A stretch of DNA of 64,000 bases from JBBROS01 sp965260935 (GTDB lineage Bacteria; Pseudomonadota; Alphaproteobacteria; Acetobacterales; Acetobacteraceae): NCBI GenBank assembly GCA_965260935.1, contig OZ253374.1, positions 1,240,001-1,304,000 on the forward strand, written 5' to 3'. Below, one piece after another: positions 16,360 to 24,894 of the stretch. The notes under the pieces were generated by a model, which saw only the letters and a list, made by a program, of their open reading frames with translations, was not told the DNA's origin and ran no database searches. The translations under genes were made by a program, and so were the position numbers. Position 1 is the first letter of the stretch, and each line of letters opens with the position of its first letter.

Positions 16360-16599
16360 TTCCCAACCCATCCCGCAACCTGACCTGGGCAGCTACGTGC
16401 GATAACAACCATTATCGCACGTAGACGATTTAATCAGCTTGCACTCCGCCGCCGCGCGGGCGAACCTGCCACCGTCATGGCCTATCCCGACCCGCGCCCT
16501 CACGCCGCCGAACCGGCCAGTCCGGCCGTTGTCGCAGTGCAACCTGTTGTTGCTGCTGTGTCTCAGGGCGCTGGTGCATGGAGCTGATTGCGTTAGGGC
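16360..16599. other. Non-coding interval between IS6 and IS4
   Basis: This 240-bp segment has no recognisable gene. It contains a perfect 13-bp inverted repeat (listed separately) and otherwise G+C-rich sequence without family signatures. Confidence 0.4.
16393..16424. repeat. Perfect 13-bp inverted repeat with 6-bp spacer (recombinase-core-like)
   Basis: Arms CTACGTGCGATAA and TTATCGCACGTAG are separated by CAACCA. Arm length of 11-13 bp with a 6-bp spacer is the geometry of a tyrosine-recombinase core site (dif, lox, IRS types). There is no T-run for a terminator and no recombinase gene in the window. Confidence 0.5.
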
Positions 16600-18052
16600 C
16601 AATACTGTTCACTTTGTGATTCGGATGGCGGCGTTGAAGTCGATGCGCGTGGTCGGCTGTGGCGTGCGAGGGCGCAGCGGGTAGCCGCTCATCTTGCGCT
16701 TGACCCCGCGCGGCACCTGCCGGCCCCGGGAACTCGCCACACGCTCCTCCAGGATCTCGTCCAGTACCTCCTTATGCAGGGCGAGCCTGTCCCGAGGGGG
16801 GAAAAGCCGCAAGCAGCGGCAGCTTGCGGCGCACCACGCGCACGGCATGCAGGAACGACAAACGATCCGGGTCCTCGTCGGCCCGCAGCGCCGCCTCGTG
16901 CATGAGCCCGCGCACGGCGAAGTGCGCCAGCAGCAGGCCCCAGAACTCCTGGCGCGCCAAGTCCGGGGTCTTGCTGCGCAGCACGACCTGTGCCCCGCGC
17001 AGCTGCGTTTTCAGCTCGGCCAGCGCGCCCTCAATCTCCCAGCGCTCATGATACAGGGCAGCCAAGTCCGCGGCAGGCGCCTGCGCCTCGTCCAGGATCG
17101 TGGTCACGAGACGATACAGCGGCTCAGCGTCGGCCACCCCCTCCAGCCGATATTCCACCACGCGCACCCGCACGCCGTTGGTCGCATGGCGCCGGTCCTT
17201 CTCGCTCGGATACACCACGGACAGATAAGACCCGTCCGCCAGCACCGCGGCGCGCGGCAGGCGCAGGTTGCTCCTTACCCGCCACAGCAGGTCGGCACCG
17301 GTAGCGGCCGCTGTCTGCCACAACGCATAGCCAAAGAAGTATCGGTCGGCCAGGCACAGCATGCCCGTCCGCAGCGCCGGCACCACGCCATGGGCCAGCG
17401 TCGTCTCGCCATCCGCGCAACCGCCCAGCTTGGCGCCGAACAGCACGTGCGTGCCGTTCTCCACCAGCGCGACGAAACGGAGCTGCGGAAAGGCGCTCTC
17501 GCCGCGGCTGGCACCCGGATAGCCGAAGCAGGCGCCGTTCTCGGCCGTGTCGGCCACATCCAGGCTGGAGCCGTCCAGGCTCACCAGCCGCCACTCTCGA
17601 TACCACGCCCCCTTGGTGGCGCGCGTCGCCACCGGCTGCACGACCTGCTCAAAGAGCCGGCGCAGCGGCATCTCGCCCAGGCGGCTGCGCGCCTGCGAGA
17701 TGCCGCTCTTGCCCGCCACCTTGACCGCGTCGGCGCCCCACAGCCAGCGCAAGCCTTCTAGCAAGCAGCGCAGCACCTCGCGGGTGCTGGACCCCATGTA
17801 CAGCGCCATGGCGATGGCGTAGTAGATCATCACCTGAACCGGCAGATCGCGCTCGCGCTCGCTCGTCTTGCCGGTCTCGGCCAGGACCTGCTGCACCCGA
17901 TCCGGCGGGAACGTCTTGGCGATCACGCCGAGGCTGATGTGGTCGCTGACACGAACGCCGGCCGGAAGGCCGGCGGGAACACCCGCCATCGCTGTCGATC
18001 CTAAAAAAACCTGATCAACGGATATAGGGTGGCTAACCACCTAAATGAACAG
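16600..18052 (-). mobile_element. IS4 family element (copy a)
   Basis: Ends read CCAATACTGTTCAC at the left and, as complement, CCCAACACTGTTCAT at the right. GTTAGGG occurs on both outer sides (near 16592 and 18058), a probable target duplication of 7-9 bp. The element is almost identical to the copy at 51.8-53.2 kb. Right of it begins an IS5 remnant. Confidence 0.8.
16609..17989 (-). CDS. IS4 family transposase, two frames joined at a C/T run
   Basis: From ATG 17989 the protein shows an IS4 N-terminal domain (MAGVPAGLPAGVRVSDHISL), the first catalytic D in WRLVSLDGSSLDVADTAEN, the second in LCLADRYFFGYALW, and the YREK-like helix AALYHERWEIEGALAELKTQ with the E. The zero frame stops at 16772 after PPSGQARPA. 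The expected C-terminus (HKEVLDEILEERVASSRGRQ, ending FNAAIRITK) lies in the -1 frame to 16609, entered at the run TTTTCCCCCC (16805-16796). The same arrangement occurs in copy b, so it is either an inherited defect or programmed frameshifting. Confidence 0.8.
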
Positions 18053-18066
18053 TGTTGGGGTTAGGG

Positions 18067-19062
18067 CCAGATCCATCCCGCGTTGATCGGCACCGGCGGA
18101 CGGTGACCGGCTTGGCTTCGCAGATCATGCGGTTGAGCACTTGGACAGCGAAGGTGACCTCGCCTGCCTGAGCGGCAGCGCTGCGGGTGCGGAGCCTGGG
18201 GCCGATCAGGCGTTTATGCCTGCCGACGGCGTTCTCGGCGGCGTTCCTCCTGCCGTACCCGGTCATGCGCTGCCACTCCATGCGGCCGTTGCTCGGTCAT
18301 GAGCCGGATGTGGCGGTCGCGCAGGCTCTGCTTGTCCGGGTCAGCCGTGCTCAGCACCGCGGAGACCGGTGGTGGGATGACGACGTCCGGAGGTCGGCCA
18401 GGTTGGCGCGCGGCGGCGGCCCGGTAGACGGGATCGCCGCCGTAGGCACCATCCGCGGTCAGGCTGGCGATGCCGCCCTCCGGCTGGCGCGGCAGGCCCG
18501 GCACTTGCACCGCGTCGTCGGCGTGTGCGTCGGTCAGCGTGTGGGCGGCAACCTCGCCCGTGGTGGCGTCCACGCCGAGGCGCAGCTTCATCCAGCGCCG
18601 GCGGGCCCGGCCGTGCTTGGCCGCACACCACTCGCCTTGCCCGAACAGTTCCAGCCCCGTGCTGTCCAGAACGAGGTGCACGGGGCCGCCGCTCGTCCCG
18701 ACGCGCGGCGGCCGTCCGGCAAAATCCCGTCCACGGCGGGACAGGGTGGTGTGGTCCGGCACGCGCAGTTCCAGTCCGAGCAGCGCCAGCACGCTGCGGG
18801 TGAACGCCTCGGCCTGGCGCAGGGCGAGGTGGAACACCAGGCGCAGGGTCAGCACCAGCTCCACCGCCAGGTCGGAGTAGCAGGGCTGACCGCCGGGCGT
18901 GCTCCGCCTCGGTGCCGCCCAGCCTGCCAGCGCGTCCTAGTCCAGCCACAGCGTGAGGTCGCCGCGGCGGCGCAGGCCCGCTTCGTAGGCCGGCCAGTTC
19001 GTGACCCGGTAGCGGGCACGCGGTATGCGGTGGCGACGAGCGGCGTGATGCTTGAACGGCAT
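18067..19062 (-). pseudogene. IS5 family transposase, nonsense and frameshift (copy a)
   Basis: Read from ATG 19062: MPFKHHAARRHRIPRARYRV, NWPAYEAGLRRRGDLTLWLD, then TAG, then LAGWAAPRRSTPGGQPCYSD, RVPDHTTLSRRGRDFAGR, VHLVLDSTGLELFGQGEWCA (first D), KLRLGVDATTGEVAAHTL (second D) and on. At EQ/GRMEWQRMTGYGRRNAAEN (the E region) a one-base shift occurs. Two independent lesions make it a pseudogene. Its 3' end abuts the IS4 right end. A sister copy is at 54.3-55.4 kb. Confidence 0.8.
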
Positions 19063-19102
19063 GGCAGGAACTTACAGTTCCAGCCAGGGTCAGGCTATCC
19101 GG

Positions 19103-19640
19103 GCATCTACGCACCAATGCCTACGTTAACCGCAAGGCTTGTCACGATTGCGCGCTCCGGCCGCAATGCACGACCGCTACGTTTCGCAAAATAACGCGCT
19201 GGACAGGCGAAGCCGTGCTGGACCGAATGGAGGCTCGACTGGCGCTCCGGCCTGACATCCTTAACCTCCGCCGTGAGACGGTTGAGCACCCGTTCGGCAG
19301 CATCAAGCAATGGATGAACCAGGGAGCATTCCTGATGCGCGGCCTGGAGAAGGCGAACGGCGAGTTCAGCCTAACGGCGCTCGCCTACAATCTGCGGCGG
19401 GTGATCAACCTGGTGGGCGTTCCAGGGCTGCTGAAGGCGGCCTGAACGCCAAACCAGGCGCTCTGATAGCTGGAATAGCCGATACCGGGGCCTGGAGCCC
19501 GCCAGGATGCCAGAACCGCTGAAACCACCGACAGCAGGCGATCTACGACTCAAGTAACCGAGCAACGGGCAGTGTCGCCGCAATCAAGGTCTCGGCGGGC
19601 TATCCCTAGCAGGGGAAAAGTTTTCGCACGGTCTGGAGCG
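19103..19640 (+). pseudogene. IS1182 family transposase, C-terminal remnant and right end
   Basis: The frame YVNRKACHDCALRPQCTTA carries the IS1182 cysteine cluster. RRETVEHPFGSIKQWMNQGA carries the last catalytic glutamate (E of HPFG), and EFSLTALAYNLRRVINLVGV is the typical C-terminus; stop at 19442. About 200 bp further, GAAAAGTTTTCGCACGGTCTG-like sequence near 19615 resembles an IS1182 terminal repeat. The N-terminal two thirds are missing on the IS5 side. Confidence 0.75.
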
Positions 19641-19754
19641 TCTGCGGAACGCCAGGGCTGGTATTCCGGACGCGCGTGGCCTCGATGCCACCTCTTCGTC
19701 CTCGCCAGCGCCATGATCTCCACGGGGCGCACCGCTCACCGGTCATGGTGGTGC

Positions 19755-20672
19755 TCAAGCCCCTCGTTCCCCGGCCTGCTTCAGCGTTTGTTGGCCGCGG
19801 AGATGGTCGACGAGGTAGTCCATGAATACGCGGGTTCGTCTCGGAGATGCTCGTCCTTCGAGGTGGACGACATGGACGGGCACCGGTTCGGGTTCGTAGG
19901 GCTGCAAAATAGGCATGAGCCTGCCAGCCGCGATGGCACCTTCCGCCTGATACGACAAGAGCCTGACCACGCCGCAGCCGGCGGACGCTGCCTCGATCGC
20001 CATCTCGACGCTGTTCGCCACCAGGCGCGTCGAGGGCTGAACGGACGAGGCGCGCTCACTGCTCCGGAAGGTCCATGGAAGCCGTGAGCCGAGGACATCG
20101 ATCGCTTCCATGCTCTTCAGGTCACGGGGCGTCCTCGGCACACCGTGCGCGTCGAGGTAGGTGGGCGCGGCGCACAGGATGTGGCGTACCGCACCGACGC
20201 GGATTGCGATCGCGGACGAGTCCGCGAGGCGTGCGATCCGAACCGCCACGTCGATGCCCTCCTCAATCAAGTCGACTATCCGATCGAGAAAGAGGGTCGT
20301 GAACACGATGCCTGGATGCTGTCGTGCGAAGTCGGCGATAGCTGGTCCGACGTGGAGACGGCCGAACATCGCGGGCGCCGTGACAGCGATGGGGCCGCGC
20401 AAGTCGCCATGGGACCCAATCACGGAGGCTTCCGCCTCCGCGATCTCTGCCAGGATACGGCGCGCATCGGACACGTAGCGATGGCCGGCCTCCGTCAGCC
20501 TGACTTGCCGCGTGGTGCGATGCATGAGCTTGCAGCCGAACCGGGTCTCGAGGGCGGCAACGTCGCGCGTTACGACAGGGGGAGACAGTTTCAGGAACCG
20601 CGCCGCAGAAGCAAAGCTCCCTTTGTCGGCTACGGCGACGAACGACTGCATCGTCTTCAGGATATCCGCCAA
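19755..20672 (-). CDS. LysR family transcriptional regulator
   Basis: A 305-residue LysR protein. The N-terminal HTH (MADILKTMQSFVAVADKGSF, then SAARFLKLSPPVVTRDVAAL and LETRFGCKLMHRTTRQVRLTEAG) is followed by the substrate-binding fold of the CrgA/DmlR branch (GPIAVTAPAMFGRLHVGPAI, then GIDVAVRIARLADSSAIAIR). It is divergent from the GST-PPOX-reductase operon with 97 bp between starts, the classical arrangement for control of the neighbouring operon and itself. The inducer is not deducible. Confidence 0.9.
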   Translation of the reverse strand: MADILKTMQSFVAVADKGSFASAARFLKLSPPVVTRDVAALETRFGCKLMHRTTRQVRLTEAGHRYVSDARRILAEIAEAEASVIGSHGDLRGPIAVTAPAMFGRLHVGPAIADFARQHPGIVFTTLFLDRIVDLIEEGIDVAVRIARLADSSAIAIRVGAVRHILCAAPTYLDAHGVPRTPRDLKSMEAIDVLGSRLPWTFRSSERASSVQPSTRLVANSVEMAIEAASAGCGVVRLLSYQAEGAIAAGRLMPILQPYEPEPVPVHVVHLEGRASPRRTRVFMDYLVDHLRGQQTLKQAGERGA

Positions 20673-20769
20673 TTATTCCATCCTGCACAATGATGCATTT
20701 CCGTAGGCTTATATAGTTTCACATGCTGGCGCCAACTACGTTGTGGAGCTCCTTGTCTGAGGTATCTCC
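20673..20769. promoter_or_regulatory. Divergent LysR/GST control region
   Basis: This 97-bp spacer contains the A+T-rich stretch CTTATATAGTTTCACATG and several T-N11-A-type patterns expected of LysR binding. GGTATCTCC precedes the GST ATG at 20770. The exact operator cannot be fixed from one sequence. Confidence 0.45.
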
Positions 20770-21393
20770 ATGACCGCTGCCACCACGCGTCTCCACTGGC
20801 ATCCCCTGTCGGGGCACTCGCACCGCGCCCAGCTCATGCTGTCCCTGCTCGACCGTGAGTTCGAGCTCATCGAGGTCGACATCAAAAGCGGCGCACAGAA
20901 GGCGCCGGCCTTCGTCCGGCTCAACCCGTTCGGGCAGGTGCCCGTCCTAGAGGACGAGGGCGAGGTCATCGCCGACAGCAACGCCATCCTGGCCTATCTC
21001 GCCATCCGCTACGACACGTCGGGCCGGTGGTATCCGCGCGACGCCGTCGGCGCCGCAAAGGCGCAGCGATGGCTGTCGGTGGCGGCCGGCCAGCTTGCTG
21101 CAGGGCCGATGGCCGCACGCGTCGCGAACGTCTTTGGCCCGCCCATCGACAAAACCAAGGCGCAGGCCGGCGCGGCGGCCCTGTTCACGGTCATGGAAGC
21201 CGAACTCGCCAGAGGACCCTTCCTCGTGGGCCATCATCCGACAATTGCAGACGTCGCCCTCTACACCTACACGGCCCACGCCCCCGAGGGAGGCATCGCG
21301 CTTGAGCCCTATCCGGCCATCCGCGCCTGGATCGGGAGGATCGAGGGCCTGCCCGGCTTCGTGCCCATGGCGAGGACCACCGTCGCGGCCTGA
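20770..21393 (+). CDS. Glutathione S-transferase family protein
   Basis: A 207-residue GST. The N-terminal thioredoxin fold has HWHPLSGHSHRAQLMLSLL (catalytic serine region) and the glutathione-binding loop NPFGQVPVLEDEGEVIADSN with its cis-proline (about residues 52-70). The helical C-terminal domain includes GHHPTIADVALYTYT with the conserved aspartate of the N-capping box. It is the first gene of a LysR-controlled operon with a PPOX/FNR/ferredoxin fusion and an NAD(P)-binding reductase, pointing to detoxification of electrophiles. Confidence 0.9.
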   Translation: MTAATTRLHWHPLSGHSHRAQLMLSLLDREFELIEVDIKSGAQKAPAFVRLNPFGQVPVLEDEGEVIADSNAILAYLAIRYDTSGRWYPRDAVGAAKAQRWLSVAAGQLAAGPMAARVANVFGPPIDKTKAQAGAAALFTVMEAELARGPFLVGHHPTIADVALYTYTAHAPEGGIALEPYPAIRAWIGRIEGLPGFVPMARTTVAA

Positions 21394-21421
21394 GGACAGG
21401 GGCCAAGCAGGAGACGCCGAC

Positions 21422-23494
21422 ATGCTGGATATTCCGAGCGGCTGGGGGCGGGAGAGTTCGCCCTATCATCCCGGCGAGATGGCCGTCCAGGAGCGCGCCG
21501 GGGCACGCGCGTTCGCCGAGCGGGCCGGACGGCAAGTCATCCGTGACCACATGCCCGAGCAGCATCGGGCCTTCTACGCGATGCTGCCCTACGTCTTCAT
21601 GGGCAGCCTCGACCGCCAGGGTCGACCCTGGGCCTCGGTTCTGTCCGGTGCCGCCGGCTTCCTGCAATCGCCCGACCCGCGGCATCTCGTCGTCTCGGGG
21701 CTGCCACTGCCGGGCGACCCGGCGCGCGGCAATCTCCGCGTCGGCGCCCCCCTCGCCTTCGTGGGCGTCGAGCTGCATACGAGGCGCCGCAATCGCTTGA
21801 CCGGGAAAGTCGAGAGGCTCGACGGCGAACGCTTCGCTTTCAAGGTCGACCAGAGCTTCGGCAACTGCCCGCAATACATCCAGGCCCGCGCCCTCAGGGA
21901 CGCTCCTCACCCTGCCTCCCCAGTCGTCCGGGTACTCGGCTCTGGCCTCGACGACCGCTCCGCCGGGATCGTCAGTCGCTGCGACACGCTGTTCATCGCC
22001 AGCGCATCGCCGGGGGCCGGTACCGACGACCCGGTGGAGGGCGTGGACGTCAACCACCGAGGCGGCCGCCCTGGTTTCGTGCGCGCCGAGACGGGGGAAA
22101 GGGGGACCATCCTGACCTTTCCGGACTTCGTCGGGAACTCGGCGTTCAACACGCTCGGCAACATCACCCTCAATCCCCGTGTCGGGCTGCTCTTCATCGA
22201 TTTCCAAACAGGCGATCTCGTCACGCTGACCGGGCAGGCGGAGGTGATCTGGGACGGTCCTGAGTTGCAAGGGTTCGTCGGCGCCGAGCGGCTGGTGCGT
22301 ATCCGCGTCGAGGAGGCTCACCACCTCGTAGCCGCCCTCCCATGGCGCTGGACGGCTCCGGAGCAAGCGCCCCAAGTCCAGGCCACGGGTGACTGGCAGG
22401 CCGTCGCGACGGCCGAGCATGCACGAACCCAAGCCCGCACCGACCGGCGCTTCCGGGTCGCGCGCGTCGAGGCCGAGAGCCCGACGGTCCGCTCGCTTGA
22501 TCTCGAACCGGCCGATGGGGGCGGCGTCGCGAGCTACGAGCCAGGGCAGTTCCTGCCCGTCGCCATCCGTTCCGCGGAGGCAGAGGCAACGTTGCGCCGG
22601 ACGTACTCGCTCTCGAAGATGGCGGACGGCGACGGTTATCGCATCAGCGTGCGCCGCGAGCCCGGTGGTTCGGTCAGCGCCTACCTGCATGAGGCAGAGG
22701 TCGGGACCGAGATCCTTGTCCAGGCGCCTCGCGGGAGCTTCCACCTCGACCCGGACAGCCAACGGCCCGTGCTGCTGATCGGGGGTGGCATCGGCGTCAC
22801 GCCGCTGCTAGCGATGGCGGAGTTCCTCACCGGCGGCACGGACGATCGCCTGCGCTTCCCCGACCGGCCGGTCCACCTCATCCACGCCGTCCGGAACGGC
22901 GCGGACCATCCGTTTCGCGACCGGCTGCGCGACCTCGCCCGGAGCCGGGGCCTGACCTGCCTCTTCGCCTACAGCGCTCCTCAGGCGGAGGACCGGCCCG
23001 GCAAGGACTTCCAGGTCGCCGGGCGCCTGGGGCGCCCGGAACTGCGCGCCTTGCTGCCGCTGGACGATTACGACGCCTACCTGTGCGGCCCGCCCGCCTT
23101 CGTGCAGGCGGTCTACGACGCCCTGATCTCGCTCGGCGTCGATGACAGAAGGATCTTTGGCGAGACGTTCGGGCCGTCGGTGCTCAGGCGCGCCGCAGCG
23201 GTCCTGCCGAGCGAACGCCAGCGCGAGCCGGCCGTCGCAGGTGCGACCGTGACGTTCGCCGCAGCCGGCAAAACCGCTCTCTGGCAGCCCGGTTCGACGC
23301 TCCTCGATCTCGCCGAGGCGGCTGGGATCGATGCGCCCTGGTCGTGCCGTGCAGGACGCTGCGACACCTGCGCGACGCGCCTCGTGGAGGGCCGCGTCAC
23401 CTATCCCGATGCGCCCGAGTTCGCCATCGAACCAGGTCAAGTCCTGATCTGCCGGGCCGAGCCCGCGGACGCGGCCGTCACCCTCGACCTATGA
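21422..23494 (+). CDS. Pyridoxamine-5-phosphate-oxidase-like / ferredoxin reductase / 2Fe-2S fusion protein
   Basis: This 690-residue fusion starts at ATG 21422 (GGAG upstream). Residues about 20-320 form a PPOX-like split-barrel flavin domain (AFYAMLPYVFMGSLDRQGRP, GNSAFNTLGNITLNPRVGLL). About 345-450 is an FAD-binding reductase barrel with RRTYSLSKM. About 460-590 is an NAD-binding domain with LIGGGIGVTPLLAM and YLCGPPAFVQAVYDAL. The C-terminal 90 residues are a plant-type ferredoxin with CRAGRCDTC and a final cysteine in LICRAEP. All three redox modules look intact, so electrons could pass NAD(P)H to FAD to 2Fe-2S within one chain. Substrate unknown. Confidence 0.85.
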   Translation: MLDIPSGWGRESSPYHPGEMAVQERAGARAFAERAGRQVIRDHMPEQHRAFYAMLPYVFMGSLDRQGRPWASVLSGAAGFLQSPDPRHLVVSGLPLPGDPARGNLRVGAPLAFVGVELHTRRRNRLTGKVERLDGERFAFKVDQSFGNCPQYIQARALRDAPHPASPVVRVLGSGLDDRSAGIVSRCDTLFIASASPGAGTDDPVEGVDVNHRGGRPGFVRAETGERGTILTFPDFVGNSAFNTLGNITLNPRVGLLFIDFQTGDLVTLTGQAEVIWDGPELQGFVGAERLVRIRVEEAHHLVAALPWRWTAPEQAPQVQATGDWQAVATAEHARTQARTDRRFRVARVEAESPTVRSLDLEPADGGGVASYEPGQFLPVAIRSAEAEATLRRTYSLSKMADGDGYRISVRREPGGSVSAYLHEAEVGTEILVQAPRGSFHLDPDSQRPVLLIGGGIGVTPLLAMAEFLTGGTDDRLRFPDRPVHLIHAVRNGADHPFRDRLRDLARSRGLTCLFAYSAPQAEDRPGKDFQVAGRLGRPELRALLPLDDYDAYLCGPPAFVQAVYDALISLGVDDRRIFGETFGPSVLRRAAAVLPSERQREPAVAGATVTFAAAGKTALWQPGSTLLDLAEAAGIDAPWSCRAGRCDTCATRLVEGRVTYPDAPEFAIEPGQVLICRAEPADAAVTLDL

Positions 23495-23517
23495 CCCCAC
23501 CGCAACAGGAGAACAGC

Positions 23518-24141
23518 ATGAAACTCGCCTTGATCGGAGCGACGGGCTACACGGGATCGCGCATCCTCAACGAGACGCTGAGCCGCGGACATCGGCTGAC
23601 GGCGATCGTGCGCGACGTCGCCGGCCTGCCGAGCCACCCAAACCTGGCCCCACGCGCGATCGACGTCACGGATGCCAAGAGCTTGCGCGATGCTCTGGAC
23701 GGGCATGACGCGGTGATCAGCGCCTTCAACCCAGGCAAGGACGCGACCGGCCGGGGGCCGCGCTCGATTATCGAGGCCGTGAAGGGCCACCCCACGCTTC
23801 GGCTGCTCGTGGTCGGCGGCGCGGGAAGCCTTGAGGTCGCTCCGGGCCGGCGCCTGGTCGACGAACCGGACTTCCCGGCGCAGTGGAAGGACGGCGCCCT
23901 GAGGACGGCGGAGTTCCTCGATTTGCTGCGAAGCGAGCCCGATCTCGACTGGACCTTCGTCTCCCCCGCCGCGATGCTCTCACCGGGCGAGAGGACGGGG
24001 CGTTACCGCGTCGGCGGGGACCAACTCCTGACGGACGAACGTGGCGAGAGCCGCATCTCGGTCGAGGATCTCGCGGTCGCCCTGCTCGACGAAGCGGAAA
24101 ACGGCACGCACCACAGAGCCAGGATCAGCGTCGCCTATTAG
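23518..24141 (+). CDS. NAD(P)H-binding atypical SDR (YwnB-like)
   Basis: A 207-residue Rossmann protein with the nucleotide loop GATGYTGSRILNETLSRGH at the N-terminus. The central VVGGAGSLEVAPGRRLVDEP is the signature of YwnB/BVR-B-like NAD(P)H-binding proteins, followed by SPAAMLSPGERTGRYRVGGD. ATG 23518 has CAGGAG 8 bases upstream and lies 23 bp after the fusion gene. Third member of the LysR-adjacent operon; probably a reductase of small electrophiles. Confidence 0.85.
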   Translation: MKLALIGATGYTGSRILNETLSRGHRLTAIVRDVAGLPSHPNLAPRAIDVTDAKSLRDALDGHDAVISAFNPGKDATGRGPRSIIEAVKGHPTLRLLVVGGAGSLEVAPGRRLVDEPDFPAQWKDGALRTAEFLDLLRSEPDLDWTFVSPAAMLSPGERTGRYRVGGDQLLTDERGESRISVEDLAVALLDEAENGTHHRARISVAY

Positions 24142-24416
24142 GATGGCGCCCGAATAGGTCGGGCTCTCCAGCAGCACGGGGCCGCCGGGCTGGGCCAGGG
24201 CGCAAAAGGCGGCGGCGAGGGCGGCCTGGGCGCCCGGGCAGATCGTCATCTCGTGCGCGGCGTAGGCGCCGCCCGCATTGGCTTCGAACCAGGCGCGTAG
24301 GGCTTTCACCCCCTTCGGCGGCACGCGCGACCACACGCCGGGCCGGCGCAGCGCCCGCAACGACGCCCGGGCGACCAGCTGCGGCAGCGGCTGCAGCTCG
24401 TCGGGCAGGTAGTCGA
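24142..24416 (-). pseudogene. Fragment of a GntR/MocR-type PLP aminotransferase
   Basis: A minus-strand frame reads FDYLPDELQPLPQLVARASL, then VPPKGVKALRAWFEANAGGA and HEMTICPGAQAALAAAFCAL, then GGPVLLESPTYSGA. This is the start of the aminotransferase fold of MocR-like regulators. The fragment begins at a junction with Tn3-like sequence (24417) and ends where the preceding gene stops (24141). Both N-terminal HTH and lysine site are absent, so it is a relic. Confidence 0.65.
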
Positions 24417-24617
24417 ATGGCCTGGAACACCCATCGCCTTCAGGCCGTGATCGACTTGGCGCCAAGCGAGCATGTTGACGAGGTGCTGAGCCGGATGGCG
24501 CCGATCGGGCACAAGCACATCAACCTGCGCGGCATCCTGAAATTCGACTTTGCACAGCACGCAGCAGGCCTGCTTCGGCAAGCACCCATCGTCGGCAACG
24601 ATCGTTCATCAAAATAA
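24417..24617 (+). pseudogene. Tn3 family transposase, C-terminal remnant
   Basis: The short frame MAWNTHRLQAVIDLAPSEHV, then DEVLSRMAPIGHKHINLRGI and LKFDF, fits the extreme C-terminus of Tn3-type TnpA (AWNT..L..., hisPlg..HInl.G..f). Everything upstream is missing. The identification rests on a short motif string. Confidence 0.55.
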
Positions 24618-24721
24618 AAAGCTGACTTTCCAACCATGTCAGTACGTTACCGTCGTGCTGTCACCGCAGAGCATTGAAAGTGTGCGCTTTCCAGATCGGC
24701 ACTTTTGGCACGCAGGTTACG

Positions 24722-24893
24722 ACAAGGCCGTCATACGCGCGCCAGTTCATGACCTTGCGCTTCTGCTTGGGAATGTGGTGGCGGCGGTCCTGGTTCAGTT
24801 TGAAGGGCAAGATGGGCATCCGAGGTCAGGTCAGGGCGGAGCCTCTTACGCTGCGCCGGTCCCGGACGCCACTGGACGGGTCCATGCAGCAAG
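24722..24893 (-). mobile_element. IS5 family left-end remnant
   Basis: On the minus strand, GCTGCATGGACCCGTCC and the following leader are nearly identical to the left end of the IS5 copy at 40.0-41.2 kb. ATG 24819 opens MPILPFKLNQDRRHHIPKQK and stops matching after NWRAYD. It abuts the ABC ATPase stop codon at 24895. From 24618 to 24721 nothing is recognised. Confidence 0.7.
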
Positions 24894-24894
24894 A

